DNA of 64,000 bases, from positions 30,098,969 through 30,162,968 of the forward strand of contig CM043942.1 of assembly GCA_014529385.2 (NCBI GenBank), written 5' to 3'. Of this stretch, positions 33,986 through 45,187 are shown in pieces. This DNA is from Adiantum capillus-veneris. Lineage: Eukaryota; Streptophyta; Polypodiopsida; Polypodiales; Pteridaceae. Positions within the stretch are counted from its first letter, which is position 1. Every line of letters begins with the position of its first letter. The translations under genes were made by a program, and so were the position numbers. The notes under the pieces are model-generated. The model saw nothing but the letters and a program-made list of their open reading frames with translations. It ran no database searches and was not told the DNA's origin.

Positions 33986-34550
33986 TATCCAAAACATGAT
34001 GGTGCATTTACACCAATAGGATATCTAATACCTACAATTATAGATACTCCACCGAGGAAAGGTTATTGGAGCTTCCATGGAAAAAGCTCTGTCAGCTCGG
34101 ATGTGGTGCAGTGCTTGCTGCACAGACGGGAGCACTCCACTCTCTTGTCAAGAGATTGATTGATGTGAGAACATTGTAGTTACGATTGTGTTGGTTTTAA
34201 CACATTCGAGGTATTGAGGTGACAATATTCTACCGTGTATCTGTATCATAACATCTCTCGATAACTAGTTTATAAGTATATTTGGATGGGTTTTATGTGA
34301 AAGTTCGAACATGGTGTGATTACTAGTGATTGACCTCTTGATGAGTCTAATGTGAAAGGTTGGGGACCAGATTGTGACTCCAATGTGAAATGTTGGATAT
34401 CAATGTGAAATATTGGACTAGCATGTTAAGTTTCAACAAGTATCTATGCAGACTGTGTTTATGAATGCATTATGGTGCGTATGCAATATTATGTAGTGAT
34501 GCATTGACACGATGATTCGCATACATGCTTGTAAGCCATGGCTACTAAAA
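33986..34550. other. Old fragment resembling the 3' end of element A
   Basis: About 34095-34165 (CAGCTCGGATGTGGTGCAGT, GGGAGCACTCCACTC, TTGTCAAGAGATTGATTGAT) matches the noncoding region after pol in element A (11430-11510). No coding sequence remains. Confidence 0.45.
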
Positions 34551-35079
34551 ATTAGGTGGTCTATGATCACCTTCCTTAAAATAGGAGGGAATGCCACTGA
34601 TTTGGCCCAGAACTATGGATAAGGTTGAATATCTATAAGTGTTGAAAGCATTTGATATGCCTACTGAAATTTTGCAAGAATCACTTGAGTTGTGAAGCTC
34701 CAAGTGCTTGACGTGTGCAAGGCGCCCAGGAGGAAGGGGCCCAGGAGGAAGGGGACTAAGAAAACATGCAAGGCGAGTCAGATTGGCAAAGAATGGAGAG
34801 AAAGGGACAAGACTCTTGGCGCCTAGCAACTGCCCGAGTAGCATGTAGGGTAGGTGTACACTGGGAAGGCCAATGCATGGCAAACAGGTGTCTATGTAAG
34901 TCAATTGGAATCCATGCATGGCAGGTAGCAGTTTGTGCAAGTCATTTGGAGTCCATGGATGACAAGTAGCAATCCATGCAAGTCATGGCAAGTAGCACTT
35001 CATGCAAGTCAATGCAAGACAATTGGAGTGTATACATGACAAGTGGCTGTTCAAGCATAGCAAGAAGCCAAGGCGATCT

Positions 35080-35081
<2 letters not shown>
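34551..35081. other. Noncoding, with short diverged repeats
   Basis: About 34860-35045 consists of degenerate repeats of GCAAGTCATTGGAGTCCATG and GGCAAGTAGCA. No gene is seen. Confidence 0.5.

Positions 35082-35141
<60 letters not shown>
35082..35141. repeat. (CA)n microsatellite
   Basis: Sixty bases of uninterrupted CA, thirty units. Confidence 0.97.
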
Positions 35142-35142
<1 letters not shown>

Positions 35143-35289
35143 GGTATTGGCCACTTTTCCAAAACAGCCCATTAGAGGCTCAATTAGAAGGAGAAAGTGC
35201 AAACACTTAGCACTTGGGATTGTATGAGCGTGCACATACACCTCTATTTAAAGGTTTGATTTAGCCATTTGTAAGGTCTTTAGGCTTGT

Positions 35290-35290
<1 letters not shown>

Positions 35291-35350
<60 letters not shown>
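35291..35350. repeat. (CT)n microsatellite
   Basis: About sixty bases of uninterrupted CT. Confidence 0.97.
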
Positions 35351-35353
<3 letters not shown>

Positions 35354-35449
35354 CTGTGCACCATAGAAGCATAGCACTGTCGTGCAGCTCCGCTCCCATG
35401 CTAAGAAAGATACCAGGAAGATGCACATCGAGCTTAATTTTGGCTTACC

Positions 35450-36225
35450 TGATTAATGATCAATGTTCAGGGCTTGCTAACAAGTTAGTTTTACGGTTAA
35501 TGTATGCTAGATGCGGCCTTAAAGAACCAACAAATGCCTTGATGATGCTAAAAAGGAGTATGCTTGAAGTGATCACAGGCGGGAGATTATGATCTAGAAT
35601 TGCAGTGCTTGAAGTGCTCTATCGGCCTGTCTTTACGGCTCGTCAATTGGAGCTACGGTGAAGAAGTTATGCTAGTTTGAAGTTGGGGTTGATTGTAGAG
35701 TATTGGATCGGGCAACTGGAGATGTGGGATCAGGGAAGAATTGAATGCATGTGCTCGAAGTGCTTACTTTGTGGAGTGCGTCAGTCTTTTGAGATCGTCA
35801 ATCGGAGCTTTGGTTGCCGAGATTCTAGCAGATTAAGTTTCATCGGGGGCCAGTTCCGTATCGGTTTGGTTGCCTCAGTCAATGTGCCATTTGAGAATTT
35901 CTGGACTAACCTCGTTCTGGAATATCATGCAGTTAGTAGAGCAGTAAGTGCTTGATGAGATTTTAGCTAAAAGGGGAATGTCGTGTTTGGCAATGCCTTA
36001 GCCGAGATGTATGCCAAATGTGTTGTGACAGGCAATGCTTTGGTTGATATATACCAAGTGTGATGCGAGTATGGAGGCACATAAAGTTTCAATGATTTTT
36101 CACTTGAAAAATGTCGTCTCTTGGAGCACATTGGTTGCCCATTATGGGAGTTGCAAGGCAATTGTTTGAGGATCGACCTTGTGCTCGGCAATGCTTAGCC
36201 AAGGTGTTGTGCTAAGCAATGGCTT
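35450..36225 (+). pseudogene. PPR-repeat gene fragments
   Basis: The plus strand reads in pieces like a plant pentatricopeptide repeat protein. LRLMYARCGLKEPTNALMML appears near 35490-35550. After a stretch shared with 39342-39625, VVTGNALVDIY, then DASMEAHKV, NVVSWSTLVAHYG appears near 35978-36160. Frames change and stops interrupt. PPR proteins act on organelle RNAs; this copy is dead and incomplete. Confidence 0.6.
35633..35955. repeat. Direct repeat F, left copy
   Basis: From TTTACGGCTCGTCAATTGGA to TGCAGTTAGTAGAGCA it matches 39342-39625 with small gaps. Together they may be the LTRs, or parts of them, of an element enclosing the decayed frame at 37384-39161. Clear LTR ends and a target duplication were not found. 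Confidence 0.65.
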
Positions 36226-36229
36226 GGTG

Positions 36230-37383
36230 GATATGAGAGCAAAGGAAAAGAAGCCGGCTGTCCATAAACTAAAGGCCGTCCGCCCGCCCATGACCTATAG
36301 AGGGGTGGCCACCCAATTAAGGGGGTAAGTGTGAATGAAGAAAAAAGTAAAATAATGAAGAAGGCGTGCAGGCAGCATAAGCGAACATAGGGGAGAGAAG
36401 AAGGGCTCGCGGCGGACGCTCCAAGGCTGAGATGAAGTTGGCTGTGAAGCGAAAGTCGCTCAGCTGAGCATGGCCTCCACATCTGGTCTTGGTCCCATCA
36501 AAAATGGTGCACCTCTACCCCCAGCTTGCCACGTCAGCAGGTGGGTTGTCACTCTGTCGTGACAAGCAAGACGAGAAAAGGGATATAATAAGAAGGAATT
36601 TTTTTCTTTTAAAGAAGGAATTTTTTTCTTTTGACGAGGGCAAGAAGGGAAGTGGTTAGTGGCATGAACGAACGAGGAGGAAGGGAAGCATCTCTCTCGT
36701 ACTCGAAGCAAGGAAGAGAATCATCCCTCTCGGTCTTGAAGCAAGGAAGGGAAGCATCTCTCTTTCTCGTTCTCGAGGCAAAGAAGAGAAGCATCTCTCT
36801 CTCGCTCTGGGAACTAGAAAAGGGGAAGAAGAGCATCTATGCAAGAAGGGTTCTCTCTCTCGCTCTCGAACCATAGCAAAGAGGTCGAAGCTAAGCAAGG
36901 CGGATCTCTTTCTCTCTCTTGCGGAGAGGAAGCCATTCCTGATCAAGAATATAAGCAGTAAGAGGCGGATTTGGCAACACAAGGGAAGTTTTTGTGAGCA
37001 AATCATCATAATTAGCCTTATGTTTATCAACACCGATCATCAGCGACATTTTGTATCAATGCAGGCTAAACTTATTTGGCCTAGATTTTGTAAACGGGAG
37101 CTTAAACTCCTTAATCTGCAGTTAATCATCTTAACGGTGCTATTAACAGCATTGCCTTGGCAATTGTCCGTCGACTTTCGCTAGCATTATTTAAATTCTG
37201 TTTATTTGTTTCTGCACTCTGGTTTCGGAGAGGATATTAGGTACTTGTGCGGCGTGGTACATCTCTTTCCTCTCCCTTCTCCCACAGCTAGTAGCCCGAT
37301 GTTGATCCGGCTCACGTTTCGGACACATATCCCCCGACACTAAGTGAACTCGACGCGAAACCGAGCCGAGGTGGGAGGTAAAG
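36230..37383. other. Noncoding stretch with GAAGCATCTCTCTC repeats
   Basis: About 36685-36870 repeats units of GGAAGCATCTCTCTC with CTCG spacers. The unit GAAGAGAAGCATCTCTCTC recurs at 39632-39655 next to repeat F, so both belong to the same element. The rest shows nothing recognisable. It may be the leader of the frame that starts at 37384. Confidence 0.5.
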
Positions 37384-39161
37384 ATGGAGATGCCAGAACA
37401 ATTGTAGCAGTTGATTGACGATTTCAATTCCAATGGATTTGATAAAAATCTAGCAGTTGCAGAATTACCAAAAATGCTGGAAGTAGTTCATGGATGTTTG
37501 TAGGAAGCAGAAGCCATGCAGATAAAAGAGCAGATTGATGATGCTGTAGAGCTAGCACTTGATGCTGTATGGGAGCAGTATCGTAATTTTCAAGGATATG
37601 ATTTAGAAGGTTTTATTGCATGTTATGAAGCCGAGATGAAGAGCCAAAATGTTCGAGAAAATCGAATGATTGTAGCTTTTGAAGAGGTTGTAAACTCGAA
37701 TTTTAAAAAGTAGGTTCAAGAATTGAGAGAAGCATATCCCAAACGGTGGGACTATTTTGTAGAGGAATTTATTTGCGAAAGCTGAAGGATTCTAGATCTG
37801 GAAATAAAAGAGATTACTGAACAAAGCCAAGTTGTCTTGAGTAAAGGTGGAGAGGATCAGATGCAGTCCCTTAACTATGATGAATTTTGGAAACACATTT
37901 TTGCAAGAAGTAAAGCCAATGTAAATACAACTTTGGAGGTAGCAGATTCAGTTTCAAAGGACCACATTTTGAGCAACCTTGAATAGGTAAACAATGATTT
38001 TAATGTTGAAGCAAAAACTAGATGAATTTTTTCAAAGACTGCTCGCATGGAAGTTACCTCCAGTAATGGTTCCAGTGAAGACATAGAATGTACAACAAGT
38101 GGCTCACAAGTTGTTGGCCTTGACATGAATTATTCTAAAGGAGTTCATCAAGCAGATGAGCCTCTACAGGATATTACTGAAACTATTAGCACTATAGCCG
38201 AGCAAGACAACATGTTTGTTGCAGATGATTGCATAAATAAAGCTATTATGTATACAATAGATGATGAAGTGACCGAGATTGTGGACCCAACACAGGATAA
38301 GCTTGAGAATACCAATGAACTTATGATTTCTACTAACAATATGTTTGCAGATGCTCTTATCACAGAAGAAGATGCAATAATCGATGATTTCTTGAATAGA
38401 TCTGAAAGAGATGATTATAATAGTATGGAAGAGCTTTCTGATGGGTGTACCTCTTCAGAGGGGGTGCCAGATGAGCCTTTACAGTGCTATGATGGATTGC
38501 TAAATAACATGGATGCAGATGAGGAAGCGGAGGATGATACTGATGAGTATGAAAATTGCTCAGGTCATGCTGATTGTGAACAGATTATTGATAGGGATTC
38601 TACATCTATGCTTGTACATGGGCTACATGAGAAGACAACTTTACAGTTTTGATGAATGTTGAGACTTCCCAGGGTGATTTTCCCGAGGATGTTATGGATG
38701 AAGATCTAAAGAATAAAGCTGTTTTTCGTGATCAAGCTGAAACGCCAATAGGTAAAAATTCCTCTGATGATACAAGTCCAAAGACTCCTAAGGGTTTTCG
38801 TGATGGCTATGAAGCTAAAAGGGGTGATGATGCTAAATCATCATTGATATTGCAAAAAGTGTGCAGGGTTTTCATTTCCTTAAGACATTGTGCCAAATGT
38901 GGCTGGATTTGGATGCTATTCCTATTGATGCTTATGTCAGTGATGTCCTGGCTTCCAGTAAAAAGGAGTCAGAATTCTTTAACTCTTTCTGGTAACGAGC
39001 TTAAGTTGCCAAAGGTTTACGAGATGTGGGTGCTGCATTATGCTTCAAGAGAAGCTCTAGTATATTGCGGAGCCCATCAATGCTATGTGATCTCAATGGT
39101 GTTTGATCTAGGAGATTCTAAGGATATTCATAAGCAGGTTCAATATGGATGGATATGTTAA
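37384..39161 (+). pseudogene. Unrecognised acidic protein gene with C-to-T stop codons
   Basis: I do not recognise the product. One frame runs from ATG 37384 to 38652 (422 codons) with six stops: TAG at 37405, 37501, 37711 and 37984, TGA at 37783 and 38023. Each is a C-to-T change away from CAG or CGA. A frameshift at about 38650 leads to 170 further codons ending at 39161. The N-terminal part is helical and charged (EQIDDAVELALDAVWEQYRN), the middle very acidic (DADEEAEDDTDEYENCSGHA), and a hydrophobic stretch near the end (MLFLLMLMSVMSWL) could be a membrane segment. It lies between the F repeats and may be element-encoded or a captured host sequence. Confidence 0.55.
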
Positions 39162-39341
39162 GTATGCATAGTAATTGCGTGCTATTTGAACTAGGGGTAG
39201 TATATTTGCACCAAAAATGTTTGATGTTGATTGATATAGGAGATGTATGCCCATGTGGATATTATGTTCCTCCAGTATTTCGGCAATTCCTTATTATTCC
39301 ATTTGATCCTGGGGGCTAGTGAAGTGCAAGTTGCAGATTCA

Positions 39342-39625
39342 CTTTACGGCTCGTCAATTGGAGCTATGGTGAAGAAGTTATGCTAGTTTGAAGTTGGGGT
39401 TGATTGTAGATCTGTACCGGTTTGGGCAACTACAAATGTGGGATCAGGGAAAAATTGAATGTATGCGCGTCTGTCTTTTCAGATCGTCAATCGTAGCTCT
39501 GGTTGCCGAGATTTTAGCAGATTAAGTTTCACAAGGGACCAGTTCCGTATTGGTTTGGTTGACCATTTGAGAATTTCTAGATTTCAACCACGTTTTGGAA
39601 TATCATGCAATTAGTAGAGCAATAC
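39342..39625. repeat. Direct repeat F, right copy
   Basis: Matches 35633-35955. The sequence then jumps to the GAAGCATCTCTCTC unit and an LTR-like end with the shared motif (39706-39740) and a (TG)n run at 39784-39808. Confidence 0.65.
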
Positions 39626-40250
39626 GAGGTAAGGAAGAGAAGCATCTCTCTCTCCCCCTTGGAACTAGGCATCTCTCACATGAGCTTTGTATTGCTGAAT
39701 TTTTAAACAAATATTGAAAGGGACGTCTATTTAGGGACCAATACTGTGTAGGGGAGGAACTTTGCGGTTCCATTTCTCCTGTTGTGTGTGTGTGTGTGTG
39801 TGTGTGTCTGTGAGTCTCTCTATCTCTTGTAATTGTTCTGTCTTATAGCTCCAGTATCCAAGTGTTGAAATACTGTTTATGTTACAACATCTCAGACTTG
39901 TAGTGTCCAGTGTCCACTAGCATCAAAAAGAAAGTGCCATGAATGGAAGAGGCGAAGACATTGATAACGGGTCTTCTCTTGTTATCTGACCATTGATCGC
40001 AAACATCCATTGGTACAATCTTACTTTTTTGACTTTTGACGCACTCTCAAGAAATCTGGACCATCGATCACAAACATCCATTAGTGCAATCTTACTTTTT
40101 TGAACTTTGATGCTCTGAAGAAATCCGGACCAATACATTTCACTTCGTCTGTCAATTCTTTTGTGCGCAAATCATGACAAGAACAGAGGCTTGTAGCTAG
40201 GACCCAATTCTCCAACGACTCTCAGCATGTAGAAGAAAACGGACTTGATC
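39626..40250. other. LTR-like end and noncoding sequence
   Basis: 39706-39900 resembles an LTR 3' end. About 39925-40140 contains a duplicated piece (ATCACAAACATCCATTRGT at about 40000 and 40065). No gene is seen. Confidence 0.45.
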
Positions 40251-40652
40251 TTAAAGTGGGGAATGTCCTTCGCATAAAAGAACTTGCACCTTTGGATCCC
40301 TCTCGATGTGGAATTGTGATTGCCACCAAGGAGTAGATCCGGGGCTGATTTGCGCTTCCGATATGAGAGGAATGAAGGGCTGAAAAATCAGATTTCGATG
40401 ATGCTGATGATGGGCAACAATGGAAGCACTCGATGCAGCGAGGGAATGAGTGAGCATAAGCTCAATGGGCAGTTGAGTATCGGACCACATCTGGGAGGCT
40501 ACCGCTTCTAGATCTTGCACACCTCTGGCGATGGAAGGGATGAAAATTGAAAGCGCTAGCTGATCTGCAAGTAGGGAGATGGTGCTAGGGTTGAAGTCCG
40601 CTATCACTGGTTGATTTCTACCAAAAACGCCAGTATTGATCCGGATCTGCAA
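40251..40652 (-). CDS. Unrecognised open frame, 133 codons
   Basis: Open on the minus strand without interruption. It lies directly beyond the LTR fragment at 40685-41256, in the same direction. The sequence (MQIRINTGVFGRNQPVIADF…) shows no motif I know. It could be the start of an element's coding region cut off at about 40250, or chance. No neighbouring exon supports it. Confidence 0.25.
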   Translation of the reverse strand: MQIRINTGVFGRNQPVIADFNPSTISLLADQLALSIFIPSIARGVQDLEAVASQMWSDTQLPIELMLTHSLAASSASIVAHHQHHRNLIFQPFIPLISEAQISPGSTPWWQSQFHIERDPKVQVLLCEGHSPL

Positions 40653-40684
40653 AACACTAGGGAGAGGTGCTCATATGCAAAAAT

Positions 40685-41256
40685 GTTGGGGCGGCACTCC
40701 GCCACTCCCAAGAAAGCACTGGCCCTAAATCTTGGCGCCTCTTTTGATATTTCTTTATATTGCTTAAACTCAGTACAAGTCGGTACTCCATGCTCTGCAC
40801 CTTCACTTGGCTCATATATAAAGGCCCTTGGCCTATGAAAAGCAGCTACATGAAAAGCATCAAACGTTAAAGCATTTGGCCCAGGAGTTGGGGTTGAAAT
40901 TAGCTAGCGTAAATTATAGAAATCCATATAGATGCCACGTTAACAACCAACATGGAACGCGGAATTCCGTACAATTGACCAACGCGTTTTACGAAGTGTC
41001 CGTACAACTCTGCCAGTCATCAATTGGCTGTGCAATAGTGTTTGTGGGTCCTGCTTTAATATTCTTTGTGTCACTTGGGACCCATCAGACGGGATTCCAT
41101 AAGTTGGTGGGAACTCCTCCTTAAGGAATAGGCTGCTCGACAAGACTTTGCAAGTTTGTAAAACTGCTTCTTCTGCTACTGCTCCTCTTAGGGTTTAGGC
41201 TCCTCGAGTGGGATCTGTAAGTTAGCTCCGTTCTTCAGTGGTTTGACATGTCAGCA
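40685..41256 (-). repeat. LTR of family I, minus strand
   Basis: On the minus strand it begins TGCTGACATGTCAAACC like the copy at 42181 (TGCTGACGTGTCAAAGC), and it holds the shared motif at 40721-40760. It follows the integrase remnant of element H and could be its 3' LTR. The left end is uncertain. Confidence 0.6.
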
Positions 41257-41497
41257 GTTTGTGACACGTAGAGCTAGCCGCATCTTCTCTAATTGATGGG
41301 TTAAGTGCTACTTTTATAGGCAAGGTTTTGGGCTTATAAATCACGTAAGGGCTAGGTAGGGCAAAACCTTTGTCAAATTCTTAGAAAATAAATCATAAAA
41401 ATGATTTATTAATGAGTTTGAACGAGGGTTAGTTTTTGGGTGAAATTGTCGCATATTTGTCTACGCTTGCTTTTACCAACTTGTTTGAGACGTTGCT

Positions 41498-42180
41498 TCA
41501 TGATCTTGAAAAACACCCAGTTATCCTCCTTGAATGATACATCATGTCGATGCTTATTAGCATACCTAGAATAGGACTCTTAGCCTTGCTAAGGCAAAGC
41601 TTAACAATCTGGAGTACCTCCGCATAGGCCTTTGAACAGGTTTGACTAACACAATTAGCATCATTAAATTTGAAAATAGACCTAGTCAACAAACACTGAA
41701 AAGGTCGGCCAGGAAACGAATAATTAAGGATAGATTGAACTAATTGCCCTAGGAAACGAATAATTAATAACGGCTTGACTAACCACAAAGATTGTTCCCA
41801 CTTAGATTGTTTATCATGAACATACGCTTTGAGAACATCAAATGTCAATTGATTGTTAATTTCAGTTTGCCCATCAAATTGTGGATAAAATGCAAACGGA
41901 AAGTTTAATGTAGTGCCAAAATTTTCAAACAAAGCACGTAAAAAATGGGATGTAAACTTAGTATCATGATCCGATGTGATTGACTTGGGCGGAACACAAT
42001 GGATACCAATGCTTTATGAACAACCGTGCAACAAAATGTGCAGTAACATTGGCCTTGCAATGGATTACCATACAAAATTGGCTAAATCTATCAATGATGG
42101 TTAGACATTGGGTGCTCCGTGCAGATCAGGAAGGATTAGTTACAAAATCCATGCTTATGTCCTCAAGTGGTGTAACAAGT
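41498..42180 (-). pseudogene. Ty3/gypsy integrase remnant (element H)
   Basis: From 42180 down, the minus frames read QLVTPLEDISMDFVTNPS, LTIIDRFSQFCMVIHCKANV, HFVARLF, then FENFGTTLNFPFAFYPQFDG QTEI. This is the catalytic core with the D-S/T-D and FHPQTDGQTE region. Stops and frameshifts separate the pieces. The RNase H end of the same element stands at 44880-45036, beyond the inserted LTR I. Confidence 0.75.
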
Positions 42181-42820
42181 TGCTGACGTGTCAAAGCCCT
42201 GAAGAAGGGGGCCAACTTGCAGATGTCGGCCAAGGGGCCTAAACCCTAAGAAGAACAAGTAACAGAAGAAGTCCTACCAACTTATGTGGACCCTGTCCGA
42301 TGGGGCCCCAAGTGACATAAAGGATTAAAATAAAGCAGGAAAAGCTGACGGAGCAATTGATGACATGGCAGATTTTCAAAAATTGCGTTGGTATGATGAC
42401 GTGGCAGATTGTATGGATTTTCGCATTTTGCGTTGGTTGGTGAGGTGGCAGTTGTACGGATTTTCGTATATTACGTTGGTAGGTTTTTGGCTTTGCTTTT
42501 GGACCAGATGCTTTTTAGTTTGAAGGCTTTTTACTGTAAACTGCTTTTGGGGCCTAGGGCCTTTAAATATGAGGTTAGGGCTTATTCTTTGGCATGCTTG
42601 CTGGAGAAGGTGCAGAGTTTGGAGTATCGGCTTGTACCGTGTTGATGCAATATAAGAAATACTGAAAGGGGCGCCAAGGTTTGGGGCCAATACTCTCTGG
42701 GGTGGAATTCCGCCACTCCGTGTCGCGTGTCCTCTCTCTCTTGCAGTTCAGTTGTTATTAAAGTGCTAAAAGTCTTCAGTGTGTTCTTTCCTATTGGCAC
42801 GTGGTGTTCTTCTTGTGACG
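42181..42820 (+). mobile_element. LTR of family I, plus strand, with primer site
   Basis: Starts TGCTGACGTGTCAAAGC, contains the shared motif at 42651-42690 and is followed by TGGTATCATAGC at 42822-42833, a near match to the initiator-Met primer site. It is therefore a 5' LTR. It contains three units of about 42 bp with GACGTGGCAG (42359-42484). It interrupts element H. The internal part beyond the primer site is short and not recognisable. Confidence 0.65.
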
Positions 42821-43128
42821 GTGGTATCATAGCATCAGTCGTGTGCTTTTTTGAAAGCATACCGGTCCCACAAAAGAGCAAACAAAGTCATTGGAATTTT
42901 ATCTGAGGGATCTTCGGTCCCCAACCCGGACTTATTAGCCACTCCCACCCTTACTTCATCGTGCGTCTTCACCGCTCATGTCTTACAAGGCATAAGCCAT
43001 AAAAATCACTTACTAGAGAAGAATCCAAGATTTGTTTCGAGGCAGTTCTATGCAGATGTGAATAGCTACTAAGCAGCACACTCCAAGTACTTGGCAAGCG
43101 TTCAAGAAAATTTTTGCCCGAAGTTATA

Positions 43129-43384
43129 CAGCGTCACCATGAAACGCGTTTCGACAGGTCAGGATAGGTGAAACGTTTCGGGCCTTGAAACGTTTCGGTC
43201 ACCAAGTGAAACATAAGCCGTTTCACCTACCACAAGTTACCATAGTTTTAGTTTCAAAGTCGCTAAATGCATGTTTCCGTCTCACGTTTCACTGTGCTCT
43301 CATTTTGGACTGAAATGTTTCGTGGTGAAACGCCGCGTTTCAGGGTGAAACGTTTCGGCCTTGAAATGTTTTGCGGTTACGCTG
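43129..43384. mobile_element. hAT-type MITE with GAAACG repeats
   Basis: 256 bp, ends CAGCGTCACC and GGTTACGCTG (imperfect inverted repeats), flanked by the 8-bp duplication AAGTTATA (43121-43128 and 43385-43392). The interior is packed with GTGAAACG and CGTTTCG in both directions. No coding sequence. The 8-bp duplication and CAG start fit hAT. Confidence 0.82.
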
Positions 43385-43392
43385 AAGTTATA

Positions 43393-44879
43393 TGGTTTCT
43401 GACATCTTCCTTCGGAGTGCAACTTCTTGCAGAGTGGGTAGATGTCTCTCTTCACGAGCAGATGACCTTGGAGATTTGGTGCGATTGCTATCTTGGGACT
43501 ACCATCGCCGCCAAAGAAACACTGTTTGACCAAGAGCTGATGGACCAGGTTGTGCTTGGCTACGACCTTACGGAATGAAACTAACCCTAATTTTTGGTGC
43601 ATGTTCTAGGATGGAAAGTCGATCGACTTTTTGAGCTTGATTGATGTCAAGATTGCTTTCAAGTCTGAAATCTGTTTGAGAACTTGTTTGGTGATTATGT
43701 TTGGAATTTGTTTGAAATAGGTGGTACCTGTTTTGAACCTGTGTTGGTGCCGATTTGAATTGTTTGACTCTGGTTTTAATACTGGTTTCATTGATTGGTG
43801 ATTTTACTCTCGAGTAGAGTAGTGAGAAAAGATGTTTGAGAATGCTTGTTCATACTAATGGCCCAGACCCCTGTGGTTATTTGCGGGGGGAGTATTGAAT
43901 GATTGAAAAGTGTTGTTTTTACTCATGGCCCGGACCCTTGTGGTTATTTAGGGGGGGAGTATTGTTGTTGTTACTCATGGCGGGCGCCTAGAGCTAAAGA
44001 GAGAGATCGCTTTTACATTTGCCAGTAAAAAGAGGGAGTCGGGGTGTTGGGAATTTGTTGCTTTTTTTAATTAGGTGTATCCCTACCTATTAAGTGCGTG
44101 GCCGATCAAGGCGTCCTTGGATGTAGTCTCATGCACAGATGCAATGCTAAAATAGATCTCTTTTCGAAAAAGCTTCTACTTCTCGGAAAAGCAATCCACT
44201 TTCTCAAAAAGCATTTGTACTCGCTCAAAGTTTCCTTTGAATCCATCTTCATTCAAGTGCTTGCTCATTCTTGTGTAGAATTCTAACATTGTTTTGAATT
44301 TCCTTCTAACTATAGAGTATTTCCTTTTTGATGTCTCCGTTATCCACCATGTGATGCATTAGGAATAACCTTGACCTAGTTTTTTCTTACTTTACAGTAC
44401 AATCTCTCTTATCGAACTTACATCACAATCTCCTTCGTGATGCTCTATGTCACCCATCCTATGACGCATCAGCGATGTCCGTTCCTGGTTGGTCGAATAC
44501 TTCTTTCCGACTCTCCGTGTCACCCATCCGTTGACGTATCAGAAGTACCCGTTCTTGGTGGCATGTACTAGACATTTCTGTGCTCGGATGTCTCCAATGA
44601 GAAAAACCCTCACACTTATAATTTCAATAATTTATTTAGAATATTTTCCCTTCAAATAAAGCCAATTTAGCAACAAACATATAACACGCTTACTATGACC
44701 TCGTCAATGCATCATGTGCATCATGCAAATGCTCTGTGATAAGATAACACACACAAACAACTCCTAAAGAAAAGCCAACAAGACACAACTGCACGGACTT
44801 TGTGCATTAAGTGCTTGTAACTAGTGCTTTTTAAATTCAGAACCCACGTAATTATCTTTTAGATAATCAAAACCAACAC
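43393..44879. other. Noncoding, nothing recognised
   Basis: This includes two similar pieces at 43855-43930 and 43915-43980 (CATGGCCCGGACCCTTGTGG) and no reading frame of note. It may be the rest of element I. Confidence 0.4.
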
Positions 44880-45036
44880 CGTGAATAGAGAGAAATGAAC
44901 AAGTTTCTAATGAGAGCTTGACCTTTCCTACCTAAAGCATCCGCAACAGGGTTAGCTTTGCCAGGGACATAATCATACCATCAAATTGCTCAAAAATTTG
45001 AGACCATCGTGCTTGTCTATCACTCCAATGTGCACC
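44880..45036 (-). pseudogene. RNase H end of element H
   Basis: The minus strand gives HWSDRQARWSQIFEQFDG, then, after frameshifts, pieces of YDYVPGKANPVADALGRKGQ. This is the RNase H end of a Ty3/gypsy element in the same direction as the integrase at 41498-42180. Confidence 0.7.
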
Positions 45037-45187
45037 AGGCAGAGTTATCCAAAACGCGGAACGAGAACGGCGATGGGATCCATGTGGAATGGGGGAATGG
45101 CGAGGGGTCCTGTACGGGAACGGCGCGGAACGAGAGGCGTAAAAACACTCATATAATGCAAGTTTAAGCTCTGTGTGATTAAATAGA

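Noticed and set aside
34942-35241. Frame containing a Val/Cys or His/Thr repeat
   Set aside because: It is only the translation of the (CA)n microsatellite.
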